This document shows, one piece after another, positions 1 through 4,778 of a stretch of DNA of 5,241 nt. Every line of letters starts with the position of its first letter. Position 1 is the stretch's first letter. The DNA lies in assembly GCA_947479185.1 (NCBI GenBank), contig CANJYY010000223.1:1-5241 (forward strand), written 5' to 3'. The notes beneath the pieces were generated by a model. The model had not been told where the DNA came from. It made no database searches and saw nothing but the letters and a program-made list of their open reading frames with translations. The stretch is from Caulobacteraceae bacterium. GTDB lineage: Bacteria > Pseudomonadota > Alphaproteobacteria > Caulobacterales > Caulobacteraceae. The position numbers were made by a program, and so were the translations under genes.

Positions 1-526
1 AGGCCGCGGCGGCGGTCCAGCGGATGTATTTCAGCGGCAGGCGAGTCGCCGCCGTCTCGCCGATCCAGACGGCCGGGCCGTTGGCCAGCATCATGCCGAC
101 CGTGGTGCCGGCCGCGACCAGAAGGATCGAGTGGAACCGCGCGGCCAGCGCCACGGTGGCGATCTGGGTCTTGTCGCCCATCTCCACGAAGAAGAAGGCG
201 ACAGCCGTGGTCAGGAACACCGATCCGGCCTTCATGACGGAGGGCGCCTCGTCGTCCTCGAACTTGTCGGGGATCAGCGCCCAGACGCCGAAGGCGATAA
301 ACAGCAGGCCCAGCACCCAGTGGACCCAGGGCCCGTGCAGGGCGTGGCCGGCGACCGAACCGACCGTCGCGGCCAGACCGTGGTTGGCCAGGGTGGCGAC
401 GAGGATCCCGGCGAGGATCGGCCAGGGTTTGCGGAACCGCGCCGCCAGCACGATAGCCAGCAGCATGGTCTTGTCGCCGATTTCGGCGATGGCCACGAGG
501 CCGGTGGAGACGAGGAAGGCTTCCAT
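1..526 (-). CDS. TMEM165/GDT1 (UPF0016) family membrane cation exporter, probably Mn2+; C-terminus cut by window edge
   Basis: The start is the ATG at 526-524; 175 codons are visible before the window edge. The protein is a duplicated membrane protein. Each half carries the family signature E-x-G-D-K-T: EIGDKT at residues 15-20 and EMGDKT at 115-120, each followed by a similar helix ending in LAAR-F. Hydrophobic segments lie near residues 3-28, 36-60, 67-85, 100-118 and 133-153, with a sixth starting about 168; an acidic linker (DKFEDDE, 87-93) separates the halves. Members run to about 190 residues, so only the last helix is missing. The acidic signatures are thought to bind the cation; relatives in yeast, human Golgi, cyanobacteria and Vibrio move Mn2+ or Ca2+ in exchange for protons. 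A manganese riboswitch in its leader makes Mn2+ export the best reading. Family very sure, substrate inferred. Confidence 0.93.
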   Translation of the reverse strand, partial: MEAFLVSTGLVAIAEIGDKTMLLAIVLAARFRKPWPILAGILVATLANHGLAATVGSVAGHALHGPWVHWVLGLLFIAFGVWALIPDKFEDDEAPSVMKAGSVFLTTAVAFFFVEMGDKTQIATVALAARFHSILLVAAGTTVGMMLANGPAVWIGETAATRLPLKYIRWTAAAA

Positions 527-533
527 GAACTTG

Positions 534-537
534 TCCT
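534..537 (-). promoter_or_regulatory. Ribosome binding site of the TMEM165/GDT1 gene
   Basis: On the minus strand AGGA (537 to 534) sits 7 bases before the ATG at 526. This fixes the start codon. The same bases can pair with GTCC at 545-542 (loop CGCCA), so the site can be hidden in a 4-bp hairpin. Confidence 0.7.
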
Positions 538-538
538 G

Positions 539-585
539 GCGGGACCGGTAAGACAGACCAATGGCGTTCCGCGCCCCGGTCCCGC
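539..585 (-). promoter_or_regulatory. Candidate riboswitch expression platform: 10-bp inverted repeat next to the Shine-Dalgarno
   Basis: Positions 576-585 and 539-548 are a perfect 10-bp inverted repeat (GCGGGACCGG with CCGGTCCCGC on the minus strand) enclosing a 27-base loop. A smaller GGCG/CGCC hairpin (575-572 with 566-563) lies inside the loop. The 3' arm ends one base before the ribosome binding site and contains the GTCC that could otherwise cover it. No U-tract follows, so this looks like translational control rather than an intrinsic terminator. The pairing is seen in the sequence; the switching role is inferred. Confidence 0.5.
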
Positions 586-599
586 TCGACCGCACGCGA

Positions 600-710
600 A
601 AGCCAAAGGTCTCGCCAGGCCCTTTCAGGCTGGATGCGCCATGGAGCCGCGGCTCCAAGTGTGTTGACGCACCCGCTGCTGAACGCGCAGCCGGCTACTC
701 CCCAGTGACG
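600..710 (-). ncRNA. yybP-ykoY family manganese riboswitch (aptamer)
   Basis: On the minus strand the leader shows the conserved elements of this family in order. GGGGAGTAGCC lies at 703-693. Next is a P2 hairpin with a GCTGC/GCAGC stem (690-686 with 678-674). A P3 stem GGTGCG/CGCATC (672-667 with 637-632) follows, its internal loop carrying TCAACACACT and capped by a TGGAGC/GCTCCA hairpin. The aptamer closes with GGCGAGACC at 616-608 and TTTGGC. P1 forms from GG/CC plus an outer GTCA/TGGC helix, interrupted by two mismatches. This family senses Mn2+ and raises expression of exporters, including TMEM165-type proteins; it is placed here directly upstream of one. Stem limits are hand-drawn. Confidence 0.93.
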
Positions 711-716
711 ACGGGG

Positions 717-745
717 CTGATACGGCGCGAGGGGTCCGAAGGCAA
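717..745 (-). promoter_or_regulatory. Candidate promoter of the riboswitch/TMEM165 transcript
   Basis: On the minus strand TTGCCT (745-740) and TATCAG (722-717) are separated by exactly 17 bases. The predicted start site, about 6-8 bases downstream, falls near 711-709, where the aptamer's first helix begins. The -35 element lies just past the stop codon of the upstream CoA-transferase gene (750-748). Hexamer matches are only moderate. Confidence 0.45.
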
Positions 746-747
746 GC

Positions 748-2073
748 CTAGAGGCTGCCGCCCGCCTTCGCCGCCGCCATCAGTTCGTCGCGGAATTTTG
801 GATGGGCGAGGCTGATCAGCGCCCGGGCCCGTTGGGCCGTCGACATGCCCTTGAGGTCGGCGTGGCCGAACTCGGTGACGACGATGTGGGTGTCGTTGCG
901 CGGCGTGGTCACCGGGCCGTCCAGCCGGGTGGTGATGCGCGACAGCGTTCCGTCCTTCGCCGTCGAGTGGCAGGCGATGATCGACCGACCGCCCTTCGAG
1001 GCATAGGCGCCGCGCACGAAATCCAGCTGGCCGCCGGCGGCGCTGAACTGACGCCCGGCCAGGTGCTCGGAGTTGCAGGCGCCCGACAGGTCGATCTGCA
1101 GGGTGGCGTTGACCGAGACCACCCGGTCGTTCCGGGCGATCACCGCCGGGTCGTTGACGTACGCCACCGGCCGGCTCTCGACGGCGGCGTTGTCGTCGAT
1201 GAAATCGTAGAGCGGCTGGTCGCCGAGCGCGAAGGTGAAGATCGACAGGCCGGGGTCGGTGACCTTGCGGCTGTTGGTGACCGCGCCGGCCTTCATCAGG
1301 GCGACGAGGCCGGGCGACAGCAGCTCGGTATGGATGCCGAGGTCCCGGTGGCCGTCGAGGGCCGCGCAGACGGCGTCCGGCAGGGCCCCGATGCCCATCT
1401 GCAGGCAGGAGCCGTCCTCGACAAGGCCGGCGACGATCCGGCCGATGACGGCATCCTCCGCGGCCGGCGGCCGGCGGGGGTTCTCGAACAGCGGCAGGTC
1501 GTTCTCGACGATGCCGGCGACCTCGCTGACGTGGATCATGCCGCCACGAACCCGCGGGGTGTGCCGGTTGACCTCGACGATCGTCTGGCGGGCGCAGCGG
1601 GCGACCGTGGAGCCGTAGTCGTTGCTCGGGCCGAAGCTGAAGTAGCCATGGCGGTCCATCGGCGAGACGGCGGTGACATGGAAGTCGATCGGGGCCGGGT
1701 CGCACATCAGGCGCGGGGCCTGGCTGAAGGCGCCGGGCACGAAGTCGATCGTGCGCTTGCCATCGGCCGCGCCGCGTTCAAGCAGCGCCCGCTCGATCGG
1801 CCCGAGAAAGAAGCAGTGCGGGCGGATCCGGTCCATCAGCTCATAGCGCAACACCGTCATTCCGGCGTGCGGCGTTGAGTGGAAGTAGAACAGCTTCACC
1901 TCGTCGATCTCGTTCGCCTCGGCCCGGGCGGCGATGGCGGCGAGGATGGCGGGCGGCTCGGCGAGCGCCATGCCCATGGATACACGGGCGCCGGACTCGA
2001 TACGCGCGGCGGCTTCGATCGCGGTGATGCGCTTTTCAGCGTATATCTGTTCGGGGGTCATCGGCGACATCAT
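748..2073 (-). CDS. Acetyl-CoA hydrolase/transferase family protein (4-hydroxybutyrate CoA-transferase-like)
   Basis: A complete 441-residue protein of the family that moves CoA between acyl-CoA and a short-chain carboxylate (4-hydroxybutyrate, butyrate, acetate) through a glutamyl-CoA intermediate, in the cytoplasm. The probable catalytic glutamate is E250 in GIHTELLSPG (246-255). A glycine-rich QMGIGALPDAV (225-235), GGQLDFVRGA (347-356) and the C-terminal VTEFGHADLKG (399-409) are typical of the C-terminal domain. The length fits the AbfT/Cat2-type branch rather than the roughly 500-residue succinyl-CoA:acetate branch. The start is uncertain: ATG at 2073 has a weak GAG 8-10 bases ahead; ATGs at 2070 and 2061 are alternatives. 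A GTG at 2154 has a better purine run (GAGAAG) but would add an Arg/Pro-rich, unconserved-looking 27-residue tail. The substrate cannot be read from the sequence. Confidence 0.92.
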   Translation of the reverse strand: MMSPMTPEQIYAEKRITAIEAAARIESGARVSMGMALAEPPAILAAIAARAEANEIDEVKLFYFHSTPHAGMTVLRYELMDRIRPHCFFLGPIERALLERGAADGKRTIDFVPGAFSQAPRLMCDPAPIDFHVTAVSPMDRHGYFSFGPSNDYGSTVARCARQTIVEVNRHTPRVRGGMIHVSEVAGIVENDLPLFENPRRPPAAEDAVIGRIVAGLVEDGSCLQMGIGALPDAVCAALDGHRDLGIHTELLSPGLVALMKAGAVTNSRKVTDPGLSIFTFALGDQPLYDFIDDNAAVESRPVAYVNDPAVIARNDRVVSVNATLQIDLSGACNSEHLAGRQFSAAGGQLDFVRGAYASKGGRSIIACHSTAKDGTLSRITTRLDGPVTTPRNDTHIVVTEFGHADLKGMSTAQRARALISLAHPKFRDELMAAAKAGGSL

Positions 2074-2123
2074 GCCACGTCTCGGGGCCCGCCGACGAGG
2101 GGAAGGCGCAGGTGTCTGAAAAG

Positions 2124-2145
2124 GTTGTTGAACCGTTGCGGAACG
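2124..2145. repeat. Tandem 11-bp direct repeat, possible operator upstream of the CoA-transferase
   Basis: Two abutting copies of GTTGnnGAACS (2124-2134 and 2135-2145) are spaced one helical turn apart. The second copy, with one extra base on each side, forms the inverted repeat CCGTT-gcgg-AACGG (2133-2146), and the first forms GGTT-gttg-AACC (2123-2134). The position, 50-80 bases ahead of the likely CoA-transferase start, suits a regulator site. The protein that would bind is unknown. Confidence 0.35.
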
Positions 2146-2188
2146 GCGGTCCACGGATCGCTTCTCAACAGTTTGTTAACGAAAAAGT

Positions 2189-2201
2189 CGCCTCCGAGGC
2201 G
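2189..2201. repeat. 13-bp palindrome in the divergent intergenic region
   Basis: CGCCTC-c-GAGGCG is a perfect inverted repeat with a one-base centre. It is flanked on the left by GAAAAAG. Read on the minus strand, a short CGCCT/AGGCG hairpin is followed by ACTTTTTC, which resembles a weak terminator that would stop minus-strand transcripts entering from the right. It could equally be an operator. Confidence 0.3.
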
Positions 2202-2225
2202 TTTCTCCCCGTTGACGAGTCATTA

Positions 2226-2259
2226 GCCCCCGTGGCCCCATATAGTGGGTTCAGGGGGC
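2226..2259. repeat. Nested inverted repeat over the nrdA promoter
   Basis: GCCCCC (2226-2231) is matched by GGGGGC (2254-2259). Inside it, CCC (2236-2238 or 2237-2239) is matched by GGG (2247-2249) around the AT-rich centre ATATAGT. This symmetric block encloses the first candidate NrdR box and the likely -10 element, and fits an operator. Confidence 0.4.
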
Positions 2260-2282
2260 GTCATGCCCACAAGATGTAGCGT
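2235..2282 (+). promoter_or_regulatory. Candidate tandem NrdR boxes upstream of nrdA
   Basis: NrdR, the repressor of bacterial ribonucleotide reductase genes, binds pairs of 16-bp boxes (consensus acaCwAtATaTwGtgt) about 31-32 bp apart. Positions 2235-2250 match 11 of 16 bases. Positions 2267-2282 match 12 of 16, including every strongly conserved base (C4, A6, A8, T9, T11, G13). The box starts are exactly 32 bp apart with 16 bp between them. Box 1 has a G in place of T11. Individual matches are degenerate, but spacing, order and location support the call. Confidence 0.5.
2241..2246 (+). promoter_or_regulatory. Candidate -10 element of nrdA
   Basis: TATAGT matches TATAAT at five of six positions and lies inside the first NrdR-like box, where a repressor would block it. 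The only good -35 (TTGACG, 2212-2217) is 23 bases away, which is too far, so the pairing is unresolved. If this is the -10, the mRNA would start near 2252 with a leader of about 86 bases. Confidence 0.35.
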
Positions 2283-2337
2283 CTTCAGGGCGGGCTGTTC
2301 GTTTGTGAAGCCGCTGTTTGGTCACGGGTTTTAGGTC

Positions 2338-4206
2338 ATGATGGGCGAAGCGGCACGGCAAATTCCCCTGGGTGAAGCGGCAGGTGATTCCGCCTGGCTG
2401 TCCGGCGACAAGCCGCAACTGGCGCTGGTCAGGAAGGTCGAGGTCGACCGTAGCCGGGACGCGCTGCTGACCGATTTCGGCCGCACCACGCTCGAAGACC
2501 GCTATCTGCTGCCCGGCGAGTCCTACCAGGACATGTTCGCCCGGGTCGCCACGGCCTTCGCCGACGACGCCGAGCATGCGCAGCGCGTCTACGACTACAT
2601 GAGCAAGCTGTGGTTCATGCCCTCGACGCCGGTGCTGTCGAATGGCGGCGCCAACCGCGGCCTGCCGATCAGCTGCTTCCTCAACGCTGTCGGCGACAGC
2701 CTCGACGGCATCGTCGGCACCTGGAACGAGAACGTCTGGCTGGCCGCCAACGGCGGCGGCATCGGCACCTACTGGGGCGGCGTCCGGTCGATCGGCGAGA
2801 AGGTCAAGGGCGCGGGTCAGACCAGCGGCATCATCCCCTTCATCCGCGTGATGGACTCCCTGACGCTGGCCATCAGCCAGGGCAGCCTGCGCCGCGGCTC
2901 GGCGGCGGTGTACCTGGACATCCACCACCCGGAAATCGACGAGTTCCTCGAGATCCGCAAGCCGTCGGGCGACTTCAACCGCAAGTCCCTGAACCTGCAC
3001 CACGGCATCTCGATCAGCGACGAGTTCATGCACGCGGTGCGGGACGGCACGAAGTTCGGCCTTCGCTCGCCCAAGACCGGCGAAGTGCTGCGCGAGGTCG
3101 ACGCCCGCGCCCTGTGGCAGAAGGTTCTGGAGCTGCGGCTGCAGACCGGCGAGCCCTACCTGATCTTCTCCGACGCCGTGAACCGCGCCATGCCCAAGCA
3201 CCAGCAGGAGCTGGGCTTCAAGGTCCGTCAGTCGAACCTGTGCAGCGAGATCATGCTGCACACCGGCAAGGATCACCTGGGCGTCGAGCGGACGGCCGTC
3301 TGCTGCCTCAGCTCGGTCAACGCCGAGTCGTTCCTCGAGTGGCGCGACGAGCCGATGTTCATCGAGGACGTCATGCGCTTCCTCGACAACGTGCTGGACG
3401 ACTTCATCAAGCGCGCCCCGGTCGACGCCAAGCACGCCGTCTACGCCGCCATGCGCGAGCGCTCGGTGGGCCTCGGCCTGATGGGCTTCCACAGCTTCCT
3501 GCAGGGCCAGAACGTGCCGTTCGAAAGCGCCCTGGCCAAGTCGTGGAACATGCGGCTGTTCAAGCACCTGCGCCGCGAGGCCGACAAGGCCAGCGTCAAG
3601 CTCGCCGAGGAAAAGGGCCCCTGCCCCGACGCCGCCGACCGCGGCGTGATGGAGCGCTTCTCGCACAAGCTGGCCATCGCCCCGACCGCCAGCATCAGCA
3701 TCATCTGCGGCGGCACCAGCGCCGGCATCGAGCCGATCCCGGCCAACATCTACAGCCACAAGACGCTGTCGGGCACCTTCGCGGTCCGGAACCCCTATCT
3801 CGAGCGCCTGCTCGAGACCAAGGGCGCCAACACCCCAGCCGTGTGGGACAGCATCCTGGCCAACGAAGGCTCGGTGCAGCACCTCGACTGCCTCAGCCAG
3901 GACGACAAGGACGTCTACAAGACGGCCTTCGAGCTCGACCAGCGCTGGATCGTCGAACTGGCCGCCGACCGCACGCCCGACATCTGCCAGAGCCAGTCGG
4001 TCAACCTGTTCATCCCCGGCGACGTGGATAAATGGGACCTGCACATGCTGCACTGGCAGGCCTGGGAACGCGGCATGAAGAGCCTCTACTACCTGCGCTC
4101 CAAGTCCGTGCAGCGCGCCAGCCACGCCGGCGCCGAAACGGTCGACACCTACAGCTTCGAAGCCAGCGAAAAGACCGACTACGACGAGTGCCTGGCCTGT
4201 CAGTAA
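2338..4206 (+). CDS. nrdA: Class I ribonucleoside-diphosphate reductase, large (alpha) subunit NrdA
   Basis: A complete 622-residue catalytic subunit that reduces ribonucleoside diphosphates to deoxyribonucleotides for DNA synthesis, with a partner beta subunit supplying the radical. By comparison with E. coli NrdA, C113 (SCFLN) and C322 (VCCLSS) are the redox pair. NLCSE (300-304) gives radical C302 and acid-base E304. Tyrosines Y584-Y585 (SLYYLRS) form the radical relay. PTASIS (449-454) fits the substrate phosphate loop, and the tail cysteines C618-C621 (ECLACQ) re-reduce the active site. The N-terminus enters the alpha core by about residue 43, so the roughly 90-residue ATP-cone that senses dATP in E. 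coli is absent. The start is ATG 2338 or the adjacent ATG 2341; AGG at 2333-2335 is better spaced for 2341. nrdB is not in the window. Confidence 0.97.
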   Translation: MMGEAARQIPLGEAAGDSAWLSGDKPQLALVRKVEVDRSRDALLTDFGRTTLEDRYLLPGESYQDMFARVATAFADDAEHAQRVYDYMSKLWFMPSTPVLSNGGANRGLPISCFLNAVGDSLDGIVGTWNENVWLAANGGGIGTYWGGVRSIGEKVKGAGQTSGIIPFIRVMDSLTLAISQGSLRRGSAAVYLDIHHPEIDEFLEIRKPSGDFNRKSLNLHHGISISDEFMHAVRDGTKFGLRSPKTGEVLREVDARALWQKVLELRLQTGEPYLIFSDAVNRAMPKHQQELGFKVRQSNLCSEIMLHTGKDHLGVERTAVCCLSSVNAESFLEWRDEPMFIEDVMRFLDNVLDDFIKRAPVDAKHAVYAAMRERSVGLGLMGFHSFLQGQNVPFESALAKSWNMRLFKHLRREADKASVKLAEEKGPCPDAADRGVMERFSHKLAIAPTASISIICGGTSAGIEPIPANIYSHKTLSGTFAVRNPYLERLLETKGANTPAVWDSILANEGSVQHLDCLSQDDKDVYKTAFELDQRWIVELAADRTPDICQSQSVNLFIPGDVDKWDLHMLHWQAWERGMKSLYYLRSKSVQRASHAGAETVDTYSFEASEKTDYDECLACQ

Positions 4207-4230
4207 CCTGATCCCGCAAGGGGCATGAGG

Positions 4231-4264
4231 AACGCCGGTGCGACCACGTCGCGCCGGCGTTTCC
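4231..4264 (+). terminator. Intrinsic terminator after nrdA
   Basis: Starting 24 bases past the nrdA stop, positions 4231-4244 and 4248-4261 pair over 14 bp with one G-U wobble and a CAC loop. The stem begins AACGCCGG and ends CCGGCGTT, then TCC. The stem is very strong; the U-run is short (TTT). Confidence 0.7.
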
Positions 4265-4351
4265 ATGTCGGCGGCGGCGTGACGGCGCAATCGGCCGCTG
4301 TGTCCGGCGCGGGGAATGCTGTAGAAGACCCCATCAATGCCGGCAGACCCT

Positions 4352-4379
4352 CGCCCGGCGTTTTGCCGGGCCCCGGGCG
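4352..4379 (+). repeat. Overlapping, mutually exclusive hairpins in the leader of the 36-residue protein gene
   Basis: GCCCGGC (4353-4359) pairs with GCCGGGC (4365-4371) around a GTTTT loop. The overlapping CGCCCGG (4352-4358) can instead pair with CCGGGCG (4373-4379). Both cannot form at once. The block ends 9 bases before the Shine-Dalgarno at 4389, so it could affect translation, or it may be only GC-rich leader structure. Confidence 0.4.
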
Positions 4380-4388
4380 CCGCTCACC

Positions 4389-4392
4389 GGAG
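4389..4392 (+). promoter_or_regulatory. Ribosome binding site of the 36-residue protein gene
   Basis: GGAG is followed by six bases and ATG at 4399. It decides for this start over the in-frame upstream ATG at 4225, which has no comparable site and would add a low-complexity leader overlapping the nrdA terminator. Confidence 0.7.
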
Positions 4393-4398
4393 ACGGTC

Positions 4399-4509
4399 AT
4401 GGCCAAGGGTCAGAAGAAGTCCAACAAGGAAGTCCGCAAACCCAAGGCGGACAAGAAGCCCGCCGCCGCGCCGACGAGCCGGTTCATCGAGGTAGCGGGG
4501 AAGAAGTAG
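4399..4509 (+). CDS. Small lysine-rich basic protein, 36 residues, unknown function
   Basis: A small protein starting MAKGQKKSNKEVRKPK. It has 11 lysines and 2 arginines in 36 residues, then a Pro/Ala stretch (KKPAAAPTSR) and a short ending FIEVAGKK. It has no signal peptide, membrane segment or cysteine. The N-terminal pattern (M-x-K-G-Q-x-x-S-N-K-E-x-x-K-P-K) resembles tiny conserved proteins I recall from other alphaproteobacteria, all of unknown role; the charge would suit binding nucleic acid or ribosomes, but this is a guess. It is separated from nrdA by a terminator and 192 bases, so it is probably its own transcript. A good Shine-Dalgarno supports real translation. Confidence 0.75.
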   Translation: MAKGQKKSNKEVRKPKADKKPAAAPTSRFIEVAGKK

Positions 4510-4530
4510 GGCCGGACGGCTCTACGCGGA

Positions 4531-4641
4531 TCAGCCCCCCGTCTTCACCCGCACCCGCGCCTCGACCTTCGTCAGGCCCGCCGCCATGTCGCCGACGTGG
4601 TCGAGGGAGGTCTTGAAGGCGCGGAGGTCGTGGCTGTCCAT
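4531..4641 (-). CDS. Possible small protein or gene remnant, 36 codons, unknown function
   Basis: An open frame from ATG (4641-4639) to TGA (4533-4531) beginning MDSHDLRAFKTSLDHVGD. All 36 sense codons end in G or C, the pattern of real genes in this genome. The peptide is amphipathic with balanced charge (several Asp/Arg/Lys) rather than the Arg/Pro/Ala junk typical of shadow frames. Against it, no Shine-Dalgarno precedes the ATG (the upstream stretch is C-rich), and the frame stays open upstream to a TAA at about 4706 without another good start. It could be a short hypothetical gene or the 3' end of a decayed one. It converges on the lysine-rich gene with 21 bases between stop codons. A TATAAT lies 61 bases upstream on the same strand. 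Confidence 0.45.
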   Translation of the reverse strand: MDSHDLRAFKTSLDHVGDMAAGLTKVEARVRVKTGG

Positions 4642-4701
4642 GCGGCGGAGGCGGCCGGGGCGGGCTCCGCGACGTCCCCGAGATGGGGGGCGGCGGCTGG
4701 T

Positions 4702-4707
4702 ATTATA
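4702..4707 (-). promoter_or_regulatory. Consensus TATAAT on the minus strand, possible -10 for the 36-codon frame
   Basis: The minus strand reads a perfect TATAAT (4707 to 4702), unusual in such GC-rich DNA. No acceptable -35 lies 16-18 bases upstream and no extended TG motif is present, so promoter activity is uncertain. If used, transcription would begin near 4695 and run into the small minus-strand frame. Confidence 0.3.
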
Positions 4708-4718
4708 CCCGGGTTATA

Positions 4719-4746
4719 TTGACAGCGTTTTTATCCGGGCTAAAAG
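4719..4746 (+). promoter_or_regulatory. Housekeeping (sigma70/sigma73-type) promoter of the DUF1330-like gene
   Basis: TTGACAG at 4719-4725 is followed by 13 bases and GCTAAAAG at 4739-4746. This fits the Caulobacter housekeeping consensus TTGACGS-N10-14-GCTANAWC with two mismatches, and the E. coli pattern with a 16-base spacer. The predicted start is near 4752-4754, giving a leader of about 25 bases. An ACCCGGGT palindrome (4707-4714) just upstream of the -35 could be a regulator site. Confidence 0.65.
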
Positions 4747-4778
4747 GGCGATCACTTTCGTCGCATAGGCGCCGCCCG

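Noticed and set aside
24..667. Plus-strand frames over the TMEM165/GDT1 gene and its leader
   Set aside because: They are antisense to a gene with paired family motifs and to its riboswitch; their translations show no family features.
802..1878. A 358-codon plus-strand frame over the CoA-transferase
   Set aside because: Composition is Arg/Gly/Asp/Val-rich with no motif. The opposite strand holds an intact conserved enzyme.
2074..2154. N-terminal extension of the CoA-transferase from the GTG at 2154
   Set aside because: GAGAAG precedes it at fair spacing, but the added 27 residues are Arg/Pro-rich and unlike the family N-terminus, and the segment contains the tandem repeat. Kept only as an alternative.
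2175..2190. CtrA-type site at GTTAAC
   Set aside because: A TTAA half-site is present at 2176-2179, but no second TTAA follows after seven bases.
2212..2217. TTGACG as the nrdA -35 element
   Set aside because: The spacer to the best -10 (TATAGT at 2241) is 23 bases, outside the workable range. No better -10 lies at 16-18 bases.
2610..4031. A 473-codon plus-strand frame inside nrdA
   Set aside because: Arg/Pro/Gln/His-rich out-of-frame translation of nrdA, typical of GC-rich shadow frames.
2251..4290. A 679-codon open frame on the minus strand covering all of nrdA
   Set aside because: It is longer than nrdA but is its antisense shadow in GC-rich DNA. The translation is Val/Ala/Asp/Gln/His-rich without recognisable domains, while the plus frame carries every catalytic residue of NrdA.
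4225..4398. Upstream start for the lysine-rich protein (94 residues)
   Set aside because: The ATG lies just ahead of the nrdA terminator hairpin, which the frame would run through, and has no good Shine-Dalgarno. The extra residues are low-complexity.
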